Counted from the stretch's first letter, positions 21,500 to 34,441 are shown. The stretch: 64,000 nt of DNA from Tetracentron sinense (GCA_015143295.1 CM026553.1:2565912-2629911), one strand, 5' to 3'. Numbers and translations: made by a program. The notes: generated from the letters alone by a model not told the origin.

Positions 21500-22188
21500 T
21501 AGATCAGGGCTTTCAATCTTTGATGATATTGCCCATCATTCAATCAAATTTCATAGACCCCTCAATCTAAAAAATTAGGAAATATGCTACTTTATATTTC
21601 TGATGAGCATTAAGTGTCTTATAATACACATGCAATCTTCCATGCTAGGATAGTATTACACATGCATCACAAGGTGGATAATAGTTATCCATCACTGAGC
21701 ATCTTATGCATAACTCTTTATGTAAATCAGTGATTCCCAAATATCTTGTGACCTCCAAGGATAACATGACTGTCACCTATCAGCCGTCATGGTCCTTGGT
21801 TAAGTGAAACTCATTATTCTCGGTTATCATATGATCAAGGCCATACACATTCCTATCTACTATAGAAATAAAGCATTGGGAGTTTAATTTAGACTGAATT
21901 ATGTCCGATTCCTGTCAGAGAGACAAGACTCAGGTTAATTAATTCCTAGTCTTATTGATAATGGAAGGTCATAGGGCAACATTATCCTGTAGGATAGATT
22001 AGCCCATTTAATTCACTTAATATTTTTCTTGAGAGAAAACAGAATATTATGAACAAATTATACATCTAATGCATATATCAAAAGCATTCACAATATTTAT
22101 TATTGTATCACATGTATAAAACAATACACAAATATCACCACAATGATAATAAATCAAATTTTATTTAATTAGATCAAACTAATTCCAA
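21500..22188 (-). repeat. Partial 3' LTR of the copia-like element
   Basis: It begins after the purine tract (minus strand TGGAATTAG...) and shares only loose patterns with the start of the 37824 solo LTR (ATATGAT...GAGT, AGGTCA). The matching part of the 5' LTR has been lost, so this boundary is inferred. Confidence 0.4.
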
Positions 22189-24879
22189 TGAACTCCCACT
22201 AGCCTCAGAAATCTTAATGGATCTAATCCAAGGGTACAAAGGTCATTTTTAACATCAGTGGGCTTTAAATGGTTCATTCATCCAAATGATGGACCATTGG
22301 TCATACCAAGCACCATGGGCTCAAGACAAGATAACAATTATAAAGTGTTCATGTGCATCACTAAAGCCCATAAGTCAAAATGGACTATATTACCCTTTAA
22401 TTCTCTACGAATTATTTTTAGCACATTAGGGTTCACCAACACTAAGTCTAAAAGAAATTATGGGAGTCTTTAAACAACTCTCTAAGACCTCTACTAGGGT
22501 CTATAAGTGTCACTCAAGCACTTTCCAAAATCGTGAATATTGTTAGCTTACATCTATGTGAATTAAGACATAATTATCTCATAATCATGCAAGTAACATA
22601 TTCCACATAAAAATTTCAACATGGACTACATGCATCACGCCCAAAAGGGCTATAATAATGTGTTTTATTTAAACACAAACTTTTTATGTTTCAACAAAAC
22701 ACCTATTGTGGGGTTTGATCCAATTATCCCAAATTTACACAAAAATGATAATCACATTATCACAAGGGTTATGGACTTTTCTAAGCAACTAAAAGCTATA
22801 ACAAATCATCACATGAAATACATAATATAGCCGCACAATGGGTCCACATGATCATGCTATCTTAGAAATCCTACAACTACTCTTGTAGAACTCCTTACAA
22901 GATTTATTCTCCATGCGATCACCATCATCTTCGATCTTCAATACGATTTCTCCAAAGAAAAATCAGCAACTCCTAATACTAAGATTACATCATATTCAAA
23001 ATAAGAAACCTTGAGAAACCACCCAAAATAGGGTGCTCAAGGGAAGTACAACCCATAAGAATAAAGAGAAGAGAGAGAAGAAGGCATGATCATGGAATCC
23101 ATCTCGACCATTCAAAAAGAATAAATATTAACTATTCATCAACTATGAATAATAATATGGCATGATAAATTACTTAGAAAGTCCATAACCTCAACAAGGA
23201 TTTTGTTAACATTAGGGAAACTCTTTCCCATATGGTTAAGCCCTCTATTAACATTTAATAGAAAAACCTTAGAGTAAAGAAAGCAAGCATGTCTAGAATG
23301 AATTCTTAGGGTTTTTAGATCATCATTAAAAGAAAACAATTTTCCTTTAATGCTTGGAAAATCATTAAGAGAAACAATTTCTTTGAGATTTAATCTAACC
23401 CTAAAATTCATCCTCACATTCCCCAATTGATAAACAAATAGAAAACACCATATTAAATTCGGTTAGACTAGGGATCTAATCCCTTCCATATTATTTTGAT
23501 CTAATAACTATTAAAAGACCAAAATAAAAATCAGTAAATTGCTAATTTTTAATATCACTTTATATTGATTCGAAAAATAAATTCAAAATCAATAATAGGT
23601 GAATTCAAAATTTTCCATAAGGGCCAACTACTTTAGGGATTATTTGATTTAACAATTAAATAAAATAATACCCCAAATAGTAGTATTAAATGTCCATAAA
23701 ATAATTGATCTCTATCAATTAAAATTCACTGGAGATATCATGTAATTGATCCAAATCAACTACAATAATTATGGTATCAATTAAAACCCTGTATCTCAAC
23801 CAATGGCATTTATGTAATTACTTGATTAACTATTAATCAAATAAAAACTTATAAATACTATGTAGCCGGTAATCTGAGCACATGTAATTGATCCAAATCA
23901 ACTACAATAATTATGGTATTATTCCCATAAACTTTTTAGGGAACCATAAAAGATATCATAATTAACATTTAATTAAATGATAGCCCGTGGACTCGAAGCA
24001 GATAATTAAACAATTTAATTAAATCTCAGCCTGTGCACTCAAATCAAATAATTAAACTATTTAATTAATTGATAGCCCATTAAGCGATTTAATAGCATCC
24101 CATGCTTTCAAATCAAATAATGGAATTTAGGAAAAGTTTCAAAGCCTCTTGGAAAATTAATTTAGAAAACTCATTTTCCCGCTTTAGATTTTTGACTCAA
24201 GTTTCGACCCTCAAAACGATTGATTCTGGAAAAACTTTCTTCATGAAAGTTGTAGATATTTTTGACGGCTTCGAGACGATGTATTGATGGACCTAAATCA
24301 GACTTACGATCACAAAGTTATGGCTGAAATACCAAAACTATGTCGATTCTTCTAAACAAATACAAATCCGAAAATCCATGAATCAATTTTAATCGAAAGC
24401 TTTAATCTCCAAGAACGCTTAATCAAGGGTGTCTAAAACCATGGGATTTATTAATTAATATTTGATAAATAAAATCTCATCTATATATGCTAGCCAAAAT
24501 ATCAATGGGTATCTAAGTGGTCTAAATTGAAGGGAAAACTTGCCCGGGGCTCTCAAAAATAAATTAAACAATTTAATTTAATATTCTAAAAGGATCTCTA
24601 AATCCTTAAAGGATATAATCAAGATTTAGATATCTTTAAATACCTATCCCTTCTGAAAAAATGTTTTGAAAAAATCCAAAACCAAAATTAGTATCGCACT
24701 AATTTAAAAGGGTTTAATCTCTCCCTCAATAACTAGAGGGATCCCTTAGCCCTAATAAATGATTATCCAATAATCAAAAATCTAGAAGATTGATTCATTA
24801 GGGTAACCAAAATTCATAGGGGAGGCATTCTTGATATAATTAAAATTTGATTATACCCTAAAATCAAAGAGAAGCATAG

Positions 24880-24895
24880 CCAAGGCTCTGATACA
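24880..24895 (-). promoter_or_regulatory. Primer-binding site of the copia-like element
   Basis: Minus-strand TGTATCAGAGCCTTGG is tRNA-iMet complementary with one base lost from TGGTATCAGAGCC. It lies two bases from the LTR end TTTCA. Confidence 0.75.
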
Positions 24896-24897
24896 AC

Positions 24898-26207
24898 TGA
24901 AAGTATGCCTCTTTTTAATTTTAGAAACACAGTTCTTGGGGGGCATACATCGAATCCCAAGATCTGACTAAGATTCTAATTGATTTTATTCAATTAAGAT
25001 AAGAATAACATTTACCTTTGCGACTTTGAAATTGTTAAGTCAAATCCACGTTAGAATAGTACTCGCAAAACTTCACAAGTGTCAAGTCTCTTGTCGATTC
25101 ACACGAACCTTCTTTTTCTATTAAAGCTTTCTCTAATGGAAGCTAATGGCCCTTCCAAATTTCCAGCTCTAAGAATCTTGAATAAAAGATCCAATCTCTT
25201 ATTATAAAGAACCTTTCTTGATTCTCTTCTTGATCTTCAAAATTAAGAACCCAAGAGAGAAGAAGATGGGGAAATATAGGGCTGATCGTACACCACTAGA
25301 GAGAGGGGCTGGGCGTATGATTTGAGGAGAGGGGAGAGGTTTCCAAATCTGGAAATTCTGGAAAATTAAAGAATGCCCAAAGTCTTGGATGTCCAACCCT
25401 CTTTATAGGCTTTATTGGTTGCTTGCAACCAAAGTTTCCTAATCCTTATCCAATAAGGATTCTTCAATTAGTTTCCTGTTTGGTTTCTCCATAATTAATT
25501 AGGAATAATCAAAATAGAAACTAATCTCATCCATTAGTGTCCAACTAATCTTATCCTTATCCTAATCCAATTAGGATTCCTTGATTAGCAAGAAACTAAT
25601 AGACTCCTTGTCCAACAAGGAATCTTTAATTAGTAACTAACTCTAACTAACTAACTAACCTTATCTAATAAGGATATTAGTTATTAGAAACTAATTAAAA
25701 TAATAAAAATTATTATTCCTCCTTGAAGTGGGTGTCCCACCCTAGGTGGGTCCCACTCCACACGTCCCTAATGGGTTCTAAACCCTTTTGGTCACTTTAA
25801 CTATTGTTTTAAAATATTCCCCAATGGGTCCTACCCATTCGGTTTTTCACATCCAATGTGATTCCACCTTTTAGAGCTTCACTATACCATATAGTGATTA
25901 CTTAGAGAAATTTATTAATGTAATTAATAATTAAATTAAATACTTTAAGAAGGTCCTTGTGTGTGGAATCTAAAGTGATCTCCTATTTCCGGTTGTGGGA
26001 CCAAGTACTTCACATTTTTGGTTGAAGCATTGTTAGTAGGAAGCACCTTTCCTAAAACTCCATTAGGATCATAGAATGTTATCTAAGTACCTGGACTTCC
26101 ACCAATCACATTAATGTCCATTAACACAATGTGACTGACCTCCAAAAATTAGAGAATTGCTTGTAAGTACCATCTCACAATATATTTACAAATAAATCAT
26201 TCCACAT
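24898..26207 (-). repeat. 5' LTR of the copia-like element, first ~880 bp missing
   Basis: Plus-strand TGAAAGTATGCC...AATTAAGA... is the reverse complement of the end of the 37824-40029 LTR (GGCATTCTTTCA). Homology runs to the equivalent of about 38700 and stops at 26207, where chromovirus II LTR sequence begins. The junction is a deletion, not an LTR end. Confidence 0.85.
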
Positions 26208-28031
26208 TCCATAATCAGAGTGCTGAAGAACATGTGCTCATATACATCATATCATCACATTGACTCATGTATTTGTGAGAACCTTAGACTTAAGAAACAA
26301 CATACTTATGAGATGCTTATGTTTATTAGACCACGTGCTTGTGAAATGCCTATGCTTATGCACTTATTCAGATCAGACACTTATTCAGATCTCTCATTGG
26401 GCTAAATCAGTATGGCAGGCATATGCAATGCTTGTGCTTATGAGTCTTGAGCAGCTTATTCAGAACATGCACTTATTTAGATCTCTCATTGGGCTTATTC
26501 AAAACATCAGGCGTATGCATTGCTTATGCTTGTGGTCCACATGTGTGACTTGTGAGACTCTTATCTTAACATATATGTGCATTTGTGTCATAATTAACAT
26601 TCGAATCAGTCAACGCTTAGATTCCGATTTCCCACCATGGAAACTCCACTATAATGTCCCATACAAAATAGTTAGAGAATTCCCGGTTTGAAAGATTTTC
26701 CTCTAAGTATTGACTTACCCGAATATCAATTACCATGCAAAATAGTTAGGCATAATTTAACAAACAATCACATGTATAAACCTTATGATGGTTTTTAGCA
26801 TAATTCATAATCAATCTCTAACAATTCCATGGTGTCATATTAGTATTTACCATCTCAAGCATTTCAACAAAGACATTGGGTACATGAATTATGAATACAT
26901 TGCCCTTTCCCATTTCCAACATTTCACCACACCATAATCCATCCATACAATCTAAACACAATCTACATCCATACATTCATCTCATCCTCCATAGTATTTC
27001 CCATCCTCCGTACATTCCATCCATATTATTAAACCACATTTTCATCTATAATTGCTTAATTCATACAATATTGGAAAAAAACATATCTAATTTTCATTTA
27101 TATCATTTCTATCATACTAATATTCATAAAACATCATAATAGGGTTGATTTGGATAGTATATCGACCTTAGGGATCCTTCCCTTGGATCCAAATCGCTCC
27201 CAAGAAGATTTGAGGAAGATCTCCAAGGTCTCCTTATAATTTCCAAGCTATTTTCTTCTTCTCCAAGAAATTTCTCCCTCAAAACCCTACGTTTCCTCTT
27301 CTCCTTTGCCAAATTAGGTTAGAAATGGTTTATAACCATAAAAACCTTGAAATAGAACCCCAATTTGTAGCCCCAAGAGTTAAAACCCAAAAAACGTGAG
27401 TTTTTAAAAAAATTTGGGTGCGCGTGCAATCGATCGCACTATAGGTGCAATAGATCGCACTTATACCTGAAAGAAACTCCAAAACTCGCTTGTATGCGAT
27501 CGATCGCATCACAGTCCCTCCTCGGATTCCAATTGATTTTTCTCTGCTTTGGTATTTTGACCATAAGGCTTGACTCTCTTATCAGATTTTGACGATTCAA
27601 CTTGTGTTGGACTCGTCTTTGAAATGGGAACAATTTTGTCTCTAATGGAGAAATCTTAATTCTAAGGTTTTAATTGTCTAAAAGGGGTCTAAAGCTGACT
27701 GGTTTGGAATTTCAACAGGCAAAACATCGGAAAACTCACTTTTGAGTTAGCTTAGACTCAAAATCTGGAAAAACATTAAACATAAACCTCGAAGAGGGTT
27801 CTAATACATTTCTAATGGTTCAAGAATCACTCGATTCAGATAAGCGGTCACAAAACTAAAACTTCCTAAAGTTGAGGGTATGTTAAGACATCCCTCTCCT
27901 TTACAACTTTGACTAAGCCTTGATCGCACCACACCAATTAGATAGAAATGCATAAGCATTAAAATATCACAAAGACTATTATACCCATAATACTTGCATT
28001 AAAGGCATGAAAAAATATTCAGGTCTCTACA
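26208..28031 (-). repeat. 3' LTR of chromovirus II, end deleted
   Basis: It is homologous to 33308-35146. It keeps the perfect palindrome GCGATCGATCGC at about 27496-27507 and the intron donor CCTAAG|GTCGATATAC (about 27173). It lacks the acceptor, the acidic frame and the terminal block, which were lost in the deletion that joined it to the copia-like LTR. Confidence 0.85.
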
Positions 28032-28047
28032 TCCTCCCCCTTACAAG
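28032..28047 (-). promoter_or_regulatory. Polypurine tract of chromovirus II
   Basis: Minus-strand CTTGTAAGGGGGAGGA lies next to the TGTAGAGACC start of the 3' LTR. Confidence 0.85.
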
Positions 28048-28067
28048 AATTTCGTTCCCCGAAATTT

Positions 28068-31000
28068 ACGTACCTTAGGTGAACAAGTGCGGGCACTTTT
28101 CGTAGACCTTGGCCTCTCTCTCCCAAGTAGCCTCTTCTCTAGAGTGATGCTCCCATTACAAGAGTAGAAGAGGAATGACCTTAGAATGCAAGAATTGCTC
28201 CTTTCAGCCTAAGATTTGAGCCGGTTGCCCTACTAGAGTTAGATCTTCCCGAATTTCCAATGGTTCCAAATCAATGGCGTGTGAAGGATCCGAAATATAC
28301 TTCCTCAACATAGAGATGTAAAAGACATTATGCACACCGACCATGTGAGGTGGCAAGGTGACCCGGTAAGCAACTTCCCTGACCTGGGTGATGATCTCGA
28401 AAGGACCTACATATCTCGGACTGAGCTTGCCCCACTTGCCGAATCTCATCACCCCCTTCATAGGCGAGATCTTGACAAAAACAAAATTTCATACTTGGAA
28501 CTGAAGATCTCTCCTGCGAGTATCGACATAGCTCTTCTGCCTACTCTGAGGTGTTTTCAACCTCTCCCTGATCAACTGAACTCTATCCACAGTCTGACCA
28601 ACGAGCTCAAGACCCAGAAGCTTTCTCTTGCCAACTTCATCCCAACACAAAGGTGAACAACAAATCCTCCCATAAAGTGCCTCAAATTGAGCCATTTGAA
28701 TACTGGCTTGATAGCTATTGTTATAGGCAAATTCAACCAACGACAGGTGATCATTCCAACTGCCCTGAAAGTCTAACATTCAAGCTCATAGCATGTCCTT
28801 TATGATCTGGTTCATCTTCTCTGTTTGCCCATCTGTCCGCGGATGAAATGTCGTACTGAAATCTAAATGGGAACCCATGGCCTACTGACAACTCTTCTAG
28901 AATCTTGATGCAAATCTTAGGTCTCAATTAAATACAATGCTGACTGGCACTCTATGCAAATGGACTATCTCCTTGATATAAAGGTTAGCCAACTGGTTGG
29001 AGTTAAAAGTGGTCCGATATGGAAGAAAATGAGCTGAATTAGTTAATCGGTCGACCACAACTCAAATGGCATCAAAGTTCTTCGTTGTCCTTGGCAAACC
29101 AACAACGAAATCCATGGAGATATTTTGCTACTTCCACTTGAGAATAGGAAGTGGTTGAAGGAGTCCTGCCGATCTCCTGTGTTCGGCTTTTACTTGCTGA
29201 CACACCAAACACTTGGATACATAGGTAGCCATATCCTTTTTCATACCTTTCCACCAGAAATATTTCTTAAGGTTCTGGTACATCTTGGTACCTCCCAGAT
29301 GGATAGTGTACTTGGACTTGTGGGCTTCATCCAAAATCTCTCTTCTTAAATCTTCATTATCTGAAACACAAAGTTTATCATTAAAAGAGATTTCACCATC
29401 TTTCCAAGAGAAATCCTCGAACCCGCTGCTAAGCAAGTTGTTCATGGTACTGTACAATTCTCCATCATTCCACTGCTGGTCTTTAATCTTGTCCAATAAG
29501 GTTGGCCTGACCATAATGTTAGCCAACAAAGCTCCAGATGCTCCAACACTAAAACTCGCATCAAGGCTGACACTTCTTTAAGTAGCTTCCATTCTTGGAC
29601 CATCAAGTGTGTCAAGAATCCAGTAGGTCACCTACTTAGCACATCTATCACCACGTTTGCTTTCCCCGGGTGGTACTGGATAGAGCAATCATATTCTTGA
29701 GAAATTCAACCTAACGGTGTTGCCTCAAATTCAGCTCTTTCTGCGAGAACAAATACTTTAGACTCTTGTGATCGGTGAATACTTCAAACTGCACACCGAA
29801 CAAGTAGTGTCTCCAGATCTTGAGAGCAAAGACTAATGCTGCTAACTCCAAATCATGGGTAGGATAGTTCTTCTCGTGGTCTTTTAACTGCCGAGAAGCA
29901 TAGGCAATAACTTTCTCGTGTTACATAAGAACACAACCTAACCCAATGAGTGAGACATCACTATACACCATGAATCCCCTGCTACCGAATGGTACTGTCA
30001 AGATCGGAGCGGTGGTGAGGCATTTCTTTAACTCAAGGAAACTCCTCTCACATTTCTCATTCCACTCAAACCTAGCATTGTTTCGAGTTAGATGAGTAAA
30101 CGGGGCTGCCAAACTGGAAAATCCTTGTACAAATCTTCGATAATATCCAGCTAGGCCCAAGAAACTTCGAACCTCTATGACACTCTGGCCTTCCCCATCC
30201 TTCCACTGCTTCTATCTTAGCAGGATCAACTAAAATTCCCTCTCTAGACATCACATGGCCTAGAAATGCTACCTTTTCTAACCAAAACTCGCATTTGCTG
30301 AGCTTAGCATATAGCTTATGCTTACGGAGTATCTTCAGTGTGACCAGAGATGCATCTCATGCTCCTTCTGTGTCTTGGAGTACACCATAATATTATCCAC
30401 GAACATAATCACAAATCGATCAAAAGTCGGCTTGAAGATTCTGTTCATGAGATCCATGAATGCTGTAAGAGCAATTGTCAAACCAAATGGCATGACTAGG
30501 AATTCAACATGCCCATATCTAGTCCTGGATGCAGACTTAGGCACATCTTCCACCTTTATCTTCAGCTGATGGTAGCCCGACCTTAAATCAATCTTGGAGA
30601 AATACTTAGCCCCTTGCAACTGATCAAACAAGTCATCGATCCTTGGTAAATGATATTTGTTCTTGTTAGTGATCTTGTTCAGTTGCCGATAGTCGATGCA
30701 CATCCTCATCGAAACATCCTTCTTCTTCACAAACAACAGCGGAGCTCCCCAAGGTGATACACTTGGGCAAATGAATCCAAGATTGAGAAAATCTTCAATC
30801 TGCTCCTTAAGCTCTTTCAACTCTACAGGAACCATCCTATATGGCGCTTTAGAGATGGACCGTTCTCGAGGCTAATTCAATTGTAAACTCTACTTCTCTA
30901 TCCGATGGCAAACCCGACAAGTCTTTAGTGAAGACATCCATGAATTCTTCTACAACTGAGATACTTGAAGAATCTGGTACCTCCGAGGTAGTAAGACTCA

Positions 31001-31400
31001 ATGTCGTAAATCGAGCTAAGTCTTTCTTCTTCAACCCTTGGAAACGAAAAGGGGGCTTACTGATCAGCCTAAAGTTGACCACCTTTCCAAAATAGTCGAC
31101 ATGCCCATGGTATTTGGAAAGTCAATCCATCCCTAGTATGACATCGAAGTCTTGATATTCAAGGAAAATCAGATTAGCTGACATTTCTCTTAGATCCACT
31201 CGAATATCACAAGCTCGATAGACCTTATCGGTGATGACTGAACTACCAACATGAGTGGCGATCGACAATTCACGGTCTAACAAACTTGGCTCCATTGGAA
31301 ACTCTCGAGCAAAACTAGGTGTGACGAAGGAGTGAGTAGACCCAGTATCGATCAATACACAAAGCTAATTTTTGTCAAATTATGAATATATACATACATC
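28068..31400 (-). pseudogene. pol: Chromovirus II pol: protease, RT, RNase H, integrase, chromodomain
   Basis: In coding order: protease at about 31360-31120 with intact DTGSTHSFV; RT at about 30835-30335 with [25 protein letters not shown] and MPFGLTIA; the catalytic box reads FVDN, where the second aspartate is replaced by asparagine (one G-to-A change). RNase H at about 30160-29750 ([20 protein letters not shown]); integrase zinc finger at 29529-29150 (CLVCQQVKAEH); integrase core at about 29120-28490; and a C-terminal chromodomain-like end at about 28210-28070 with ATWEREAKV. Several frameshifts separate the blocks. Non-functional. Confidence 0.88.
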
Positions 31401-31492
31401 ATACACAAAGCATATTCATGCTTAGTATTTAACATCACCTACATAGCATCAGAACAACATTTTTAATTAACTAAAATCACAAATAGATGTAC
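31378..31492 (-). other. Degraded gag-protease intron of chromovirus II
   Basis: The donor GTGCAGG|GTACATC is at the same codon (VQG) as in elements I and B. An AG near 31366 could be the acceptor, but the first codons of the protease after it are deleted, so the frame is not restored cleanly. Confidence 0.45.
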
Positions 31493-32617
31493 CCTGCACA
31501 ATGTTGTAGGACACCTGTGCATCCTACTCCGATGTGGCAAACACCCGACCCTGAGCTGGCTGGTGGGGCTGCTATGGTCTTGGGCCCTAGGGTGGCCTTT
31601 ATTGCATCGGCTACCTCATCGGTGGCTTGCCTTCCTATGGCTGAGTCGGTTGAAGCCCTTGCTGAATGCGGAGTGGGTAATCTCAGATCCGGTGTGAAAC
31701 ATCTCCATAATGGAAACAACCTCCAGTAATTGCCCTACACTCTTCTGCTCTATGCCTCTTTCCACACTGGCTGCATACATCATACAACTGAGTCCCAGTA
31801 GTAGGCGGGACAACCTTAGTAGGCCTCTGATATGGGGTAGGCCTAGCAATCGGTATAGGACTTGATGTCCTTGGCCTCTTGTCCTACAGTCTTTGTCTAT
31901 CTGCCTGCATTCCTCTCTTCCTCAAAAACTTTGCCGATCTCTTCTCGGCAATCAAAGCTCTCTCACTAACTTCCTGACAAGTCTCAAGACGCAGGATCTC
32001 AACCCTGTCTCTGATGTAGTCTCTAAGACCTCTCTCAAATCTCCTCGCCTTTATACTCTCTGTGGTGATCAAATGAGGTACGAACCTAGATAGCTCGGTG
32101 AACTTGGCCTTATACTCAGCCACTGACATGCTCCCCTACTATAGAGTGGAGAACTCAATCTCCTTCAGCTCTCTCACTGAAGTGGGGAAGTATTGCTCAT
32201 AAAAGACATCGAGGAACTCTCCCCATGTCTATGGCTGTCTTGCTCGCTCTTCATTCCTCTTCATAGCCATAGACCTCCACTAATGCTTCGTCTCTCCTTC
32301 TATGACAAAGGAGGCCCACTTTACTCTCTGATCCTCAGTAGGCTCGAGCACAGAGAATATCTTCTCTAACAGTATGATCCACCGCTTTGCTACCATAGGA
32401 TCTGTACTCCCACAAAAAGCTGGAGTACTAGCAAGGCAATCTTTTGCCTGGCTACTAGCAAGGCAATCTAATGTGCCATGATTTCAGCTTGTCGAGTCAT
32501 GGCTACTGTAATAGCCTCCATAGCCCAACTTTTATTGGGCAGGAGGGCACCCTCTGGGGTATCCCCATCAGTCACACTGCCCCCTCCATTCCTATTACTC
32601 CTTACACCTCTCCTCAT
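31493..32617 (-). pseudogene. gag: Chromovirus II gag
   Basis: It begins at an ATG at 32617 (MRRGVRS...) after the leader. It includes the capsid stretch MSVAEYKAKFTELSRFVPHL at 32129 and following, an Arg-rich linker, one CCHC knuckle (CSQCGKRHRAEEC, about 31765-31725) and a second, degraded knuckle (CFHYGDVSHRI with stop). The end VQG runs into a splice-donor-like GTACATC at 31492, as in elements I and B. Frameshifted and not functional. Confidence 0.8.
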
Positions 32618-32797
32618 AACTTGCGAATCCCAAAGTAAAAAAAAAACCAGTCATTTTTTAGAAACTATTTCATAGAGCATTCAATTCACAAACTTGATCC
32701 TAGAATTGAACCTAAGTCCTAACTTGATGTTGCTTCCCTAACTTGGGTCAATTTCCTTATTCCTAAACCTAATATCATAGCCCTAAGGACTCTAATG

Positions 32798-32815
32798 CCT
32801 TGGGCTCTAATACCA
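32798..32815 (-). promoter_or_regulatory. Primer-binding site of chromovirus II
   Basis: Minus-strand TGGTATTAGAGCCCAAGG is tRNA-iMet complementary with one change (C to T). It lies four bases inside the LTR end GGTTGTTACA. Confidence 0.85.
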
Positions 32816-33090
32816 CCACTGTAACAACCCCAAAATCCTACCTTGATCAAAATAGGACTTTGGAATTGTCACATTTCTTAAACCTGCTTAAATCCATGAC
32901 ATACTATCACGAGTCTCCAAAACTGAGGATGATAAAATTCGATTTCAACCAAAACATCCTGTTCAAGTCTATGGTCAACATATACAACCACTATAAACAA
33001 AATACTATGATACTCACCTATAAAGAAAGTCTGATAAGCAACATCTTCTAAAAGTGTAGTACAATTCTCTTAATTAGAAAAAAGAATAAA

Positions 33091-33213
33091 CTAATAGGGG
33101 TAACCATCAAAACCTCTAGCTCCCTCCTTGGAAGGTTCACCTTCTCCTCCTTCTTCAACGTAAGCCTCCTCAATCCAAGGCTCAACCACCGACTTTGGCT
33201 CCACACCTGCCAT
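33091..33213 (-). CDS. Conserved acidic LTR reading frame, chromovirus II copy
   Basis: A 40-codon frame from ATGGCAGGT, overlapping the intron acceptor GGCAG|GT. It reads MAGVEPK, then EPWIEEAYVEEGGEGE, and ends GFDGYPY. It is one codon shorter at the start than the A-type copies but in the same frame. The YPY end matches the WPY/YPYY ends of the C, F and H copies. Confidence 0.42.
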   Translation of the reverse strand: MAGVEPKSVVEPWIEEAYVEEGGEGEPSKEGARGFDGYPY

Positions 33214-34258
33214 GACAACAGTCTGGCTAAGTACAAAAGCACTCGGTGTATATAAAATCCAACCAACATAGTATACCTGCACTTAGTTAGAACCATATCC
33301 AATAGCATAATAACATAATAAGAGTGCGGAAGAACATGTGCTCATACACATCAAATCATCACCTTGACTCATGTACTTGTGAGAACCTTAGACTTAAGAG
33401 ACAACATACTTATGAGATGCTTATGCTTATGAGACCACGTGCTTGTGAGATGCTTATGCTTATGCTTATGCACTTATTCAGATCCCTCATTGGGCTTATT
33501 CAGTATGACAGGCATATACAATGCTTGTGCTTATGAGTCTTGAGCAGCTTATTCAAAACATGCACTTATTCAGATCCCTCATTGGGCTTATTCAGAACAT
33601 CAGGCGTATACGATGCTTATGCTTCTGGTCCACATGTATAACTTGTGAGACTCTTATCTTAACATACACGTGCGTTTGTGCATAAGTGTCGCAATTAACA
33701 TTCGAATCGGTCAACACTTAGATTCCAATCTCCCACTATGAAAACTCCACTATACTATCCCATACCAAATAGTTAAAGAATTCCCGATTTGAAAGATTTT
33801 CCTCTAAGTATTGGCTTACCCGAATATCAATTGCCATGCAAAATAGTTAGGCATAATTTAACAAACAGTCACATGTATAAACCTTATCATGGTTCTTAGC
33901 ATAATTCATAATCAATCTCCAACAATTCCATGGTGTCATATTAGTATTTGCTATCTCAAGAATTTCAACAAACACATTGGGTACATGATTTATGAATACA
34001 TTGCCCTTTTCCATTTCCAACATTTCACAACACCATAATCCACCCATACAACCCAAACACAATCCACATCCATACATTCATCCCATCGTCCATAGTATTT
34101 CCCATCCTCCATACATTCCATGCATATTATTAAACCACATTTCCATCTGTAATAGCTTAATTCATACAATATTGGGGAAAAACATATCTAATTTATATTT
34201 CTATCATACTAACATTCATAAAACATTATAATAGGGTTGATTTGGATAGTATATCAAC
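33207..34258 (-). other. Predicted leader intron inside LTR D
   Basis: The donor CACTAAG|GTTGATATAC and acceptor GTCATGGCAG|GT bound 1052 bp. The branch-point-like TACTTAGC lies about 25 bases before the acceptor. The intron holds runs of ATGCTTATG(C/A)TTATGA. Confidence 0.5.
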
Positions 34259-34441
34259 CTTAGTGATCCTTCCCTTGGATCCAAATCACTCCCAAGAAGC
34301 TTCGAGGAAGATCTCCAAGCTCTCCTTGCAATTTCCAAGCTATCTCCTTCTTCTCCAAGAAATTTCTCCCTTAAAACCCTAGGTTTCCTCTTCTCATTTG
34401 CCAAATTAGGTTAGAACCCTAAAAACCTTGAAATAGAACTG

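Larger units (their letters stand above)
21500..26207 (-). mobile_element. Non-autonomous copia-like LTR element (no coding sequence)
   Basis: On the minus strand: a truncated 5' LTR (26207-24898), the primer site TGTATCAGAGCCTTGG (24895-24880), 2.7 kb of AT-rich non-coding sequence, a purine tract AGTGGGAGTTCA (about 22200-22190), and 3' LTR sequence (about 22188-21500) cut by the CACTA end. The 5' LTR is homologous to the intact solo LTR at 37824-40029 in opposite orientation. The TGTTAG...TTTCA termini and the GTGGGAG tract suggest Ty1/copia, but with no pol this is tentative. Confidence 0.65.

Noticed and set aside
22258..22830. Open frames of about 70 codons in the copia-like internal region
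   Set aside because: No similarity to gag or pol and short for an AT-rich region; the element appears non-coding.
31477..31729. 80-codon frames on both strands in the gag end of chromovirus II
   Set aside because: They are out-of-frame readings of the degraded gag zinc-knuckle region.
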